Positions 1 through 4,911 of a stretch of DNA of 6,118 nt are shown here, piece after piece; within the stretch, counting starts at the first letter, position 1; every line of letters begins with the position of its first letter. The notes beneath the pieces are model-generated. The model did no database searches. It saw only the letters and a list, made by a program, of their open reading frames with translations, and was not told the origin of the DNA. The position numbers were made by a program, and so were the translations under genes. The DNA is from Methanobacteriota archaeon (GTDB taxonomy: Archaea; Hydrothermarchaeota; Hydrothermarchaeia; Hydrothermarchaeales; JACQPM01), in assembly GCA_016207475.1 (NCBI GenBank), contig JACQPM010000031.1, positions 1-6,118 on the forward strand. Direction: 5' to 3'.

Positions 1-623
1 GTGCCCATGAGCTGGAGCGCGTTCTCCCTCCCCACCTGGAGGCCCGTCTTCACTACCCAGAGGGAGACGAGGAGGCCCGTCAGGGGGTCCAGGATGGGGT
101 AGCCCTGCCTGGTGGCCCACAGGCCAAGGATTATGCCGGCGCTCTTGTACATGTCAGAGCGGTAGTTCTCGCCGCTGGCTTTGAGGGCAGGGCTCCTTGT
201 CGTCTTTGCTGCTGCCAGAGTATACCAGGCCATGGAAACCTTGACAACCAGATCTACGACCATCACATAGAGCGCCAGGGTCGTAGGGGTCCTTGGGCTG
301 GAGAAGAGGCCGATGGAGTACCTGGCGAACTCTATCCCCCCGATGACCAGGAGCCCGGCGACTATGAAACCCACTATGGGTTCCACGTCCCAGTGGCCGT
401 AGGGATGCTCCTCATCGGGGGGGCGCTTGGAGAGCTGGACACCCAGCCAGGCCAGGCCCGATATCAGGATATCGGCCAGGGAGTCTATGGCATCGGCCAA
501 GACTGCAGTGCTCCCGGCCAGGAGCCCGCCGACGAGCTTCAGGGTCAGGAGAAAGCCGCTGCCCACCATCCCCAGGAGGGCGGCCCTCTCCCACAGGACC
601 TCCCTCTCGCCCTTCCATGCCAT
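1..623 (-). CDS. Cation diffusion facilitator (CDF) family metal transporter, C-terminus cut off by window edge
   Basis: This is an inner-membrane divalent-metal exporter of the CDF family, which normally exchanges Zn, Fe, Mn or similar ions for protons. The frame is open from ATG 623-621 to the window edge, about 207 residues, and covers the six-helix transmembrane part; the C-terminal cytoplasmic dimerisation domain is missing only because the window ends. Family marks are the helix-2 motif ADAIDSLADI (D47 and D51), the loop HPYGHWDVEP (residues 73-82) that in many relatives reads HPYGHGRAE, and the helix-5 segment ENYRSDMYKS. At the helix-5 metal site N153 replaces the histidine or aspartate usual in the HxxxD/DxxxD pattern; D157 is kept. 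The start is fixed by an in-frame TAG shortly upstream and a strong GGGAGGAGGAGG ribosome-binding stretch directly before ATG. A TATA box at 674-684 predicts a leader of about 30 nt. The gene appears monocistronic at its 5' side. The transported metal cannot be told from the sequence. Confidence 0.93.
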   Translation of the reverse strand, partial: MAWKGEREVLWERAALLGMVGSGFLLTLKLVGGLLAGSTAVLADAIDSLADILISGLAWLGVQLSKRPPDEEHPYGHWDVEPIVGFIVAGLLVIGGIEFARYSIGLFSSPRTPTTLALYVMVVDLVVKVSMAWYTLAAAKTTRSPALKASGENYRSDMYKSAGIILGLWATRQGYPILDPLTGLLVSLWVVKTGLQVGRENALQLMG

Positions 624-673
624 GGCCTCCTCCTCCCAGAGCTGGCTTATCTACTTTGCCCTCTGCCCAGACC

Positions 674-684
674 AATATTTATAT
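674..684 (-). promoter_or_regulatory. TATA box of the CDF transporter gene
   Basis: On the minus strand this reads ATATAAATATT, a good archaeal TATA box in otherwise GC-rich DNA. A start of transcription about 25 nt downstream would fall near 651-655. That leaves a leader of about 30 nt that contains the GGGAGGAGGAGG ribosome-binding site before the ATG at 623. The element is nearly symmetric, so it could also fire on the plus strand, but no convincing plus-strand gene follows. Confidence 0.6.
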
Positions 685-685
685 G

Positions 686-888
686 CTCGGGGGGCTGGAA
701 CAGCAGGCGGAGAACAGCCTCTGTTACATGAGGTCCTCCCGGAAGAAGGCCAGCCTCAGGACCTTCGAGTTCAGGGTGGGCCCTCAGCCATGAGGACCGC
801 TAGCGGAGCGAGCGGGATCGTGAGCCTCGGCACGAGCAGCCATTCACGCCATCCCCTGAGAAAGGCTTGGCTGCGAAGTGTCGAGAAG
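686..888 (-). other. Gene-poor interval with clustered inverted repeats; possible structured RNA
   Basis: No convincing protein gene lies between the tRNA and the CDF promoter. The interval is dense in inverted repeats: AACAG/CTGTT (713-717, 721-725), AGGTCCT/AGGACCT (731-737, 758-764), an 8-bp arm pair at 779-786 and 791-798 around a 4-nt loop, the palindrome CCGCTAGCGG (797-806), and CGTGA/TCACG (819-823, 844-848) enclosing CTCG/CGAG (826-829, 833-836). The 779-798 hairpin pairs fully only as minus-strand RNA: position 781 with 796 gives G-U there but C-A on the plus strand. That suggests transcription in the same direction as the tRNA just upstream, possibly as a read-through or processed product. 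I see no box C/D, H/ACA, SRP or RNase P signature. It may equally be non-functional spacer. Confidence 0.25.
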
Positions 889-961
889 AGCCGCCGGCGG
901 GAATCGAACCCGTGACCTGCTGATTACGAATCAGCCGCTCTACCGACTGAGCTACGGCGGC
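889..961 (-). tRNA. tRNA-Thr (anticodon CGT)
   Basis: The minus strand folds as a full cloverleaf of 73 nt. The acceptor stem GCCGCCG/CGGCGGC has seven perfect pairs (961-955 with 896-890). The D arm is GCTC/GAGC with G18G19 in the loop. The anticodon arm is GCTGA-TTCGTAA-TCAGC, with anticodon CGT at 928-926, reading ACG threonine codons. The T loop TTCGATT is standard. The discriminator is T at 889, and CCA is not encoded, as in most archaea. There is no intron. The T stem has one flaw: A at 913 (position 49) opposite C at 897 (position 65). A TATA box lies about 29 bp upstream. No strong T-run terminator follows. Confidence 0.96.
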
Positions 962-984
962 TTGAGTGCCCTTTGCGGCCTAGG

Positions 985-996
985 CTATTAAAATTT
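985..996 (-). promoter_or_regulatory. TATA box of tRNA-Thr
   Basis: On the minus strand this reads AAATTTTAATAG, centred about 29 bp before the first tRNA base at 961. That is the expected distance for an archaeal promoter whose transcript starts at or a few bases before the mature tRNA. It is the only AT-rich patch in the 40-bp gap between the DUF371 stop codon and the tRNA, so the tRNA has its own promoter rather than depending on the gene upstream. Confidence 0.65.
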
Positions 997-1001
997 GTCC
1001 T

Positions 1002-1415
1002 TCAGAGGACCCGTATCTCGACCTGGAGCTCCCGCTGCCTCTCCCTGAGGAACTCCACCAGCCCCCGGTCCAGCTCCCTGGAGCTCTTGTCTGCCTTTAT
1101 CATCAGGGTCCTGGGGCAGAGGAAGGAAGAGCGCCTTATCACCATCTCCCGGGGGCTGGCGAAGGTCAGGGCGGGGTGGCCCTCCCCCAGGATCCTGTCC
1201 TCGATGCCGTCGGCCCTGAGGCGTACCTCGATCCTCGCCCCCTCCACCCTGGCGGCGGCCTTGAACTCCTCGCTCAGGTCCGAGAGGCCCCTGTCGGCCC
1301 CTACCCCCACTATGCAGTCCGCCCTCCTCGTTATGCTGGGGTCCTTGGTGACCTCCAGGGTGTTGTAGTGCAGGGAGGTGATGTTCTCGTGGCCGTGGGC
1401 CAGGACCAGTTCCAT
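1002..1415 (-). CDS. DUF371 family protein
   Basis: This 137-residue soluble protein resembles the archaeal DUF371 family, whose function I do not know. The family-like core is the N-terminal part: HENITSLHYNTLEVTKD (residues 9-25), then the TRRADCIVGVGADRG segment (29-43). The C-terminal half is charged and ends in a helix rich in Arg and Glu. There is no signal peptide or membrane segment. The frame stays open far upstream through the divergent methyltransferase gene, but ATG 1415-1413 is the sensible start: the family similarity begins right after it, and a TATA box centred near 1441 puts the transcription start at the ATG itself, implying a leaderless mRNA. The gene shares its 33-bp upstream region with pcm. 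A fused or regulatory role is not visible. Confidence 0.85.
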   Translation of the reverse strand: MELVLAHGHENITSLHYNTLEVTKDPSITRRADCIVGVGADRGLSDLSEEFKAAARVEGARIEVRLRADGIEDRILGEGHPALTFASPREMVIRRSSFLCPRTLMIKADKSSRELDRGLVEFLRERQRELQVEIRVL

Positions 1416-1416
1416 G

Positions 1417-1426
1417 GGATAAATCC
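1417..1426 (+). promoter_or_regulatory. TATA box of pcm
   Basis: The plus strand reads GGATAAATCC, centred about 27 bp before the pcm ATG at 1449, so the transcript should start at or within a few bases of the ATG. No ribosome-binding site precedes that ATG, in keeping with a leaderless message. The box almost touches the start codon of the divergent DUF371 gene at 1415. Confidence 0.55.
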
Positions 1427-1434
1427 TTATAGCC

Positions 1435-1445
1435 GGATTTATAAA
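1435..1445 (-). promoter_or_regulatory. TATA box of the DUF371 gene
   Basis: The minus strand reads TTTATAAATCC, centred about 26 bp before the DUF371 ATG at 1415, which predicts a leaderless transcript. It lies directly in front of the start codon of the divergent pcm gene at 1449. The inner part GGATTTAT (1435-1442) is the inverted copy of ATAAATCC in the opposing promoter. Confidence 0.65.
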
Positions 1446-1448
1446 CCT

Positions 1449-2090
1449 ATGGCCGTGTACGAGCGGGAGAGGGAGGAGATGGTGGACCGCCTGGTGGCCT
1501 CCGGCTACCTCAAGAGCCCCAGGGTGGTGGAGGCCATGAAGAAGGTCCCGAGGCACCTCTTCGTCCCTGAGGACGTGGCTGCTTCCGCTTACTACGACTA
1601 CCCCCTCCCCATAGGGGCGGGGCAGACGATATCGGCGCCCCACATGGTGGCGATGATGTGCGACGCCCTGGGGCTGGAGGAGGGGCAGAAGGTCCTGGAG
1701 GTGGGCGCCGGCTCAGGGTACCATGCCTGCGTGGTGGCGGAGGTGGTGAAGCGGGAGGTCGTGGCCATGGAGAGGATCGAGAGGCTGGCGGTCAGGGCCA
1801 GGGAGAACATCGCCAGGGCGGGGTACGGTAACATCCGCGTCATCGTGGGCGATGGGACCCGGGGCTATGCGGAGGGGGCGCCTTATGACAGGATCCTGGT
1901 AACCGCCGGGGCCCCCGACGTCCCGGAGCCCCTCATCGAGCAGCTCGTGGCGGGGGGGAGGCTCCTCATCCCGGTGGGGGAGATGTACGTCCAGCACCTC
2001 CTCCTCGTCACCAAGGGTGAGAATGGCGTTGAGAAGAGGGCCCTGGGAGGGTGCATGTTCGTCCCCCTCGTTGGGGAGCACGGCTGGTAG
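1449..2090 (+). CDS. pcm: Protein-L-isoaspartate O-methyltransferase
   Basis: This enzyme transfers a methyl group from S-adenosylmethionine to the isoaspartyl carboxylate of age-damaged proteins, starting their repair in the cytoplasm. The product is 213 residues, the usual length for archaeal and bacterial PCMT. Visible motifs are the N-terminal substrate part VPRHLFVPE (33-41), the family signature PIGAGQTISAPHM (54-66), the SAM-binding motif I VLEVGAGSGY (82-91), the acidic end of strand 2 at AMER (106-109), GDGTRGY (134-140), and the APYDRILVTAGAP post-motif segment (144-156). The frame is open upstream to 1176, but this ATG fits the family N-terminus and the TATA box at 1417-1426 and avoids reading back through DUF371. 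Its TAG ends one base before the stop codon of the convergent radical SAM gene. Confidence 0.96.
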   Translation: MAVYEREREEMVDRLVASGYLKSPRVVEAMKKVPRHLFVPEDVAASAYYDYPLPIGAGQTISAPHMVAMMCDALGLEEGQKVLEVGAGSGYHACVVAEVVKREVVAMERIERLAVRARENIARAGYGNIRVIVGDGTRGYAEGAPYDRILVTAGAPDVPEPLIEQLVAGGRLLIPVGEMYVQHLLLVTKGENGVEKRALGGCMFVPLVGEHGW

Positions 2091-3038
2091 TCAGAGGCTC
2101 CAGGCCCTGCCGCACTTGGCACAGCACTCGGGCGGATTACCGCCCCGCAGCCCGGCCCTGAACTCCCTGTACCGGGGTCCGTCCCATATATCCTCGAACC
2201 TCTCCCTGAAGGCGTTCCCCATGACGATGGAATCGGGATCCTCAGCCGCGAAGGGGGCGATGCAGCAGGGGAGGACGTTCCCATGGGCCGTGACGTAGCT
2301 CAGGGTCCAGGGGCGCCGGCACCCCTGCCAGCCGCCCTTCGCCCGGAGGCTCTCCCCAGGCGTCGTATGGCCCGAGGCCCTGAATGTAATCCCCAGCTCC
2401 GAGGCCAGGGCTTCGCTTTTGGCTACGGCCTCTTCCTCCCGACCCATGAGGGACGCCTCCTCCAGCGCAAGGCCCTGGCCGAAGTGGACCAGGCGCTGGA
2501 GATAGACCTCGTCCACCCCTAGCTTCCCGGCCAGTTTTACCAGGGGCGGGAGCTCCCCTATATTCTCCCTCATCCCCATGAACCAGAAGGAGATCTTCGG
2601 CCTGGCGGCCTCCTTCCGTTCCTTGATCAGGGCCCCCACGTTGGCCACTACTTCCTCGAAGGCGGGTATCCCGCGGATCCTAAGGTACGTCTCGGGCGTC
2701 GCGGCGTCCAGGGAGACCCTGTACTCGTCGAGCCCCGAGGCGAGGAGTTCCCTCCTCTTGGGCCGGTCCAGCAGGGCGGCGTTGGAGTTGAAGAGGACCT
2801 CCCCGCAGCCCAGGGCCTTCAAATGGCGGACCATGGCGAAGATCCCGGGGTGGAGGAGGGGCTCCCCGATCCCGTGGAGGACGGCCCTCTCCAGCCGGAG
2901 CTGGTCTACCAGGGCCCTGAACTCCTGGAGGGCCATCTCCCGCGCCTCCTCCCCCCTACCGAAGGTCCTGGGGCAGGTCTGGCAGCGGGAGTTGCACCTG
3001 TTGGTGGGCTCGATGTAGAGGGAGGTAGGAAGTCTCAT
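2091..3038 (-). CDS. Radical SAM/SPASM domain protein, substrate unknown
   Basis: This 315-residue protein should bind a 4Fe-4S cluster and cleave S-adenosylmethionine to a 5'-deoxyadenosyl radical. The cluster motif is CxxxCxxC at C15, C19 and C22 (NRCNSRCQTCP). The GGEP-like motif is GIGEP (56-60), and SLDAATPETYLRIRG (109-123) is the strand typical of the MoaA/SPASM branch. The C-terminus looks like a SPASM-type auxiliary cluster domain: C240, C258-C259 in GNVLPCC, and C305, C306, C309 in ECCAKC, with the usual MGN...FEDIW...REFR stretch between. Relatives modify peptides, mature enzymes or build cofactors; nothing in the sequence says which. No small precursor peptide is seen beside it. 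Its ATG overlaps the kdgK stop codon (ATGA, 3035-3038), so it is translated as part of the KDG operon, preceded by a weak AGAGG. Confidence 0.92.
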   Translation of the reverse strand: MRLPTSLYIEPTNRCNSRCQTCPRTFGRGEEAREMALQEFRALVDQLRLERAVLHGIGEPLLHPGIFAMVRHLKALGCGEVLFNSNAALLDRPKRRELLASGLDEYRVSLDAATPETYLRIRGIPAFEEVVANVGALIKERKEAARPKISFWFMGMRENIGELPPLVKLAGKLGVDEVYLQRLVHFGQGLALEEASLMGREEEAVAKSEALASELGITFRASGHTTPGESLRAKGGWQGCRRPWTLSYVTAHGNVLPCCIAPFAAEDPDSIVMGNAFRERFEDIWDGPRYREFRAGLRGGNPPECCAKCGRAWSL

Positions 3039-3955
3039 CTACGCCTCTGGAGAGAGACTTCCACTTCCATCTTTTCGGGAAGGGAGGCCACCGCCCCTCT
3101 CCCTCTCACCTTCAGGCCTGCGGTGACGACGCCCATCTCTGCGGCCTGGAAGGGGTCGAGGCCGGAGCCCAGGGCGTGGAGGAAGCCCCCGTTGAAGGCG
3201 TCCCCGGCCCCAGTCGTATCCACTACCTCCACATCCAGGGGCGGTATATGCCTCACCTCTCCCCCGTGGATCACCGTGGCCCCTTCCATCCCTTCCTTCA
3301 CGGCCACCACCTCCACCAGGTCCGAGAAGTGCTCTGCCATAGCCGCCCTATTTTTGAGCCCCAGGAGGACATCCAGCTCCTCGGCGCTGGGGAGGAACAC
3401 ATCCACATAGCCAAGGACCTCCTCCAGCCCCGCCCTGGCCGCCTCCAGGTCCCAGAGCTTCGTCCTGAGATTCGTATCGTAGGATACCTTCACCCCTGCC
3501 TCCCGGGCTGCCTTGAACGCCTCCAAGACATACTCCCTGTTGGACCTCGAGAGGGCCTGGGTGATCCCGCTACTGTGGAGGATCCGGGCCCCAGATATGT
3601 AGCCCCTGTCCAGCTCCCGGGGGTCCAGAGTGCTTGCTGCACTCCCTTTCCGGTAGTAGGTGAACTCCCTCCCCCCGCCCTCCAGGAGGGAGATGAAGTA
3701 TATGCCGTTGAAGCCCTCCACCAGGGGCGCGTGGGTTATGTCGATCCCCTCCCTCTCCCAGGAGGACAGGAGGAAGCTGGCGAAGGGGTCCCTCCCGACC
3801 CTCGTTATATACCCTGTCCTCGAACCCAGCCTTGCTGCCGCCACCAGGGTGTTGAGGGTGTCGCCGCCGTAGGCCTTGTGGAAGAGCTCCGCCTCTCCCA
3901 GCCCCCCCTCGCAGAAGAACTCCACCATGCACTCCCCGATGGATATGATATCCAC
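3035..3955 (-). CDS. kdgK: 2-keto-3-deoxygluconate kinase (PfkB/ribokinase family)
   Basis: The likely reaction is ATP-dependent phosphorylation of 2-keto-3-deoxygluconate to KDPG in the cytoplasm, the step that defines the semi-phosphorylative Entner-Doudoroff branch. The product is 306 residues, normal for the family. The N-terminus SIGECMVEFF (5-14), GGDTLN (30-35), YYRKGSAAS (100-108) and the KDG-kinase-like YDTNLRTKLW (159-168) favour KDG over ribose or fructose. The C-terminal PfkB signature DTTGAGDAF (246-254) supplies the catalytic base D252 and the anion hole. The start is GTG at 3955-3953: similarity begins directly there, and the G is shared with the upstream stop as TAGTG. A purine-rich AGGGGG lies a few bases upstream within kdgA. 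Other PfkB sugar kinases are possible, but the adjacent aldolase supports this call. Confidence 0.88.
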   Translation of the reverse strand: MDIISIGECMVEFFCEGGLGEAELFHKAYGGDTLNTLVAAARLGSRTGYITRVGRDPFASFLLSSWEREGIDITHAPLVEGFNGIYFISLLEGGGREFTYYRKGSAASTLDPRELDRGYISGARILHSSGITQALSRSNREYVLEAFKAAREAGVKVSYDTNLRTKLWDLEAARAGLEEVLGYVDVFLPSAEELDVLLGLKNRAAMAEHFSDLVEVVAVKEGMEGATVIHGGEVRHIPPLDVEVVDTTGAGDAFNGGFLHALGSGLDPFQAAEMGVVTAGLKVRGRGAVASLPEKMEVEVSLQRRR

Positions 3956-4824
3956 TAGAGCCAGCCCCCTGCCCTCAGCCCCCTCTCCAGCTCCTCTTTC
4001 TCCTCCGGGCTCAGGTTCCCCAGCGGGGGCCTCACATGGTCCCCCTCGATCACCCCCATGAGGGCCAGGGCATGCTTTATCGCCCCTATTGAGGGGTAGC
4101 GCTTCACCAGGCCCCGCAGCCCTAGGAGCCTCTCCCGAGCCTTCTCGGCATCCGCAAGGGCTCCGTTGACGAATGCTCCGTATATCTCCACGAGGAGCCC
4201 CGGTGCGAAGTTGGAGATGGCCGAGATCGCCCCCGCAGACCCCAAGGCGAGCCCTTCGAAGACCAGGGCATCGCTCCCCATGTAAAGGGCCAAGTCTGGG
4301 AATCGTTCCCGATAGCCTTTGGCCACGTTTATATCCCCGGAGGAGTCCTTGACGCCGAGGAGGTTATCGAACCCCCCGAGCCTCTCCAGTAGCTCGTGGG
4401 TTATGGGCACCCCCGTGTACTTGGGAATGTGGTAGAGGATCACCGGGATATTGGCGGCCTCCATGATCTGAGCGTAATAATCATAGAGCCCTCCCAGGCT
4501 CAGATCCTTGAAGTAGAAAGGCGGGCAGACGAGGACCGCATCCGCGTACTCAGCGGCGTATTTGGTGAGCTCCAGGGTCTCCTTGATGCTCGACCTCCCG
4601 GTCCCTGCTATGAGCTTCATCCTATCCCTCGCCCCATCCACGGCCCTTATGACCGCCTTGCATTCCCCTATAGTCAGGGACGGGAACTCGCCGTTGGTGC
4701 CGCAGGGCACCACCCCCGCCACTCCCCGGGCCTCCTGGAACTGGGTGAGGCCCTCCACGGCTCCCATATCGACTTCGAGGGCCTTAGTGAAGGGCGTCAC
4801 GGTGGCGGTGAAGATCCCCCTCAT
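3955..4824 (-). CDS. kdgA: 2-keto-3-deoxygluconate (or KDPG) aldolase, DHDPS/NAL superfamily
   Basis: The likely reaction is reversible cleavage of KDG or KDPG to pyruvate and glyceraldehyde or glyceraldehyde-3-phosphate through a Schiff base. The product is 289 residues with a DapA-type TIM barrel. The N-terminal strand is IFTATVTPF (4-12). The pyruvate-binding loop is GTNGEFPSL (42-50), where true DHDPS has GTTGE. The catalytic tyrosine is Y131 in LYHIPKYTG, and the Schiff-base lysine is K159 in GVKDSSGD. At the position of DHDPS arginine 138, which binds the aspartate semialdehyde carboxylate, there is Y136, so dihydrodipicolinate synthase is unlikely. N-acetylneuraminate lyase remains an alternative, but the coupled KDG kinase argues against it. 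A longer frame reaches 4875 but runs through the promoter; ATG 4824 matches the family start and is preceded by GGAGAGGT. It is the first gene of the operon. Confidence 0.85.
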   Translation of the reverse strand: MRGIFTATVTPFTKALEVDMGAVEGLTQFQEARGVAGVVPCGTNGEFPSLTIGECKAVIRAVDGARDRMKLIAGTGRSSIKETLELTKYAAEYADAVLVCPPFYFKDLSLGGLYDYYAQIMEAANIPVILYHIPKYTGVPITHELLERLGGFDNLLGVKDSSGDINVAKGYRERFPDLALYMGSDALVFEGLALGSAGAISAISNFAPGLLVEIYGAFVNGALADAEKARERLLGLRGLVKRYPSIGAIKHALALMGVIEGDHVRPPLGNLSPEEKEELERGLRAGGWL

Positions 4825-4833
4825 ACCTCTCCA

Positions 4834-4847
4834 CCTGGGGGCCCAGG
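4834..4847. promoter_or_regulatory. Palindrome in the kdgA promoter, possible operator
   Basis: CCTGGG and CCCAGG form a perfect inverted repeat of 6-bp arms around two bases. It lies between the proposed kdgA TATA box (4849-4859) and its ATG. A repressor bound here would block polymerase recruitment, a common archaeal arrangement. If transcription instead starts from the more distant TATA, the same bases would form a short hairpin in the leader just before the ribosome-binding site. In GC-rich DNA such a repeat can arise by chance. Confidence 0.3.
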
Positions 4848-4848
4848 C

Positions 4849-4859
4849 ATAAATTATTT
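4849..4859 (-). promoter_or_regulatory. TATA box of the kdgA-kdgK-radical SAM operon
   Basis: The minus strand reads AAATAATTTAT, centred about 30 bp before the kdgA ATG at 4824, so the mRNA would have a leader of only a few bases. A second AT-rich element at 4874-4882 reads ATATAAATT on the minus strand and could act as an alternative promoter. That would give a leader of about 28 nt containing the palindrome and the GGAG site. Confidence 0.5.
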
Positions 4860-4873
4860 GCCCTCCCTGGCAC

Positions 4874-4882
4874 AATTTATAT
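4874..4882 (+). promoter_or_regulatory. TATA box of the glycosyltransferase operon
   Basis: The plus strand reads AATTTATAT, centred about 34 bp before the GT2 ATG at 4912. Transcription should start near 4903-4905, giving a leader of about 8 nt. The leader includes GGAG (4906-4909), three bases before the ATG, and begins close to an upstream ATG at 4904. With the kdgA promoter this makes an 87-bp divergent regulatory region. Confidence 0.55.
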
Positions 4883-4911
4883 GAACCGCCCGCCTCTTAG
4901 GCTATGGAGCC

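Noticed and set aside
728..793. Plus-strand 21-codon basic ORF beginning MRSSRKKASLR
   Set aside because: A TATA-like element lies upstream at a plausible distance, but there is no ribosome-binding site or recognisable relative, and the same bases form minus-strand hairpins; chance is more likely.
797..848. Repeats AGCGGAGCGAGCGG and nearby palindromes considered as a transposon end or attachment site next to the tRNA
   Set aside because: There is no duplicated tRNA 3' end, integrase or transposase in the window.
427..915. Plus-strand open frame of 162 codons overlapping the CDF gene and running into the tRNA
   Set aside because: It lies antisense to a clearly conserved transporter and ends inside a tRNA; its protein shows no family features.
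1176..1448. N-terminal extension of pcm
   Set aside because: The added residues are out of family and antisense to DUF371; the TATA box and family length both favour the ATG at 1449.
1416..1643. N-terminal extension of the DUF371 protein
   Set aside because: It would read antisense through pcm, and the added residues show no family similarity.
3176..3958. Plus-strand open frame of 260 codons
   Set aside because: It is the antisense shadow of kdgK; composition is rich in Pro, His and Gly with no domain pattern, while the opposite strand has all kinase motifs.
4825..4875. N-terminal extension of the aldolase
   Set aside because: It would translate through the TATA element and palindrome; the superfamily starts with the strand right after the ATG at 4824.
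4396..4884. Plus-strand open frame of 162 codons
   Set aside because: It is antisense to kdgA and runs across the divergent promoter region; it has no recognisable motifs.
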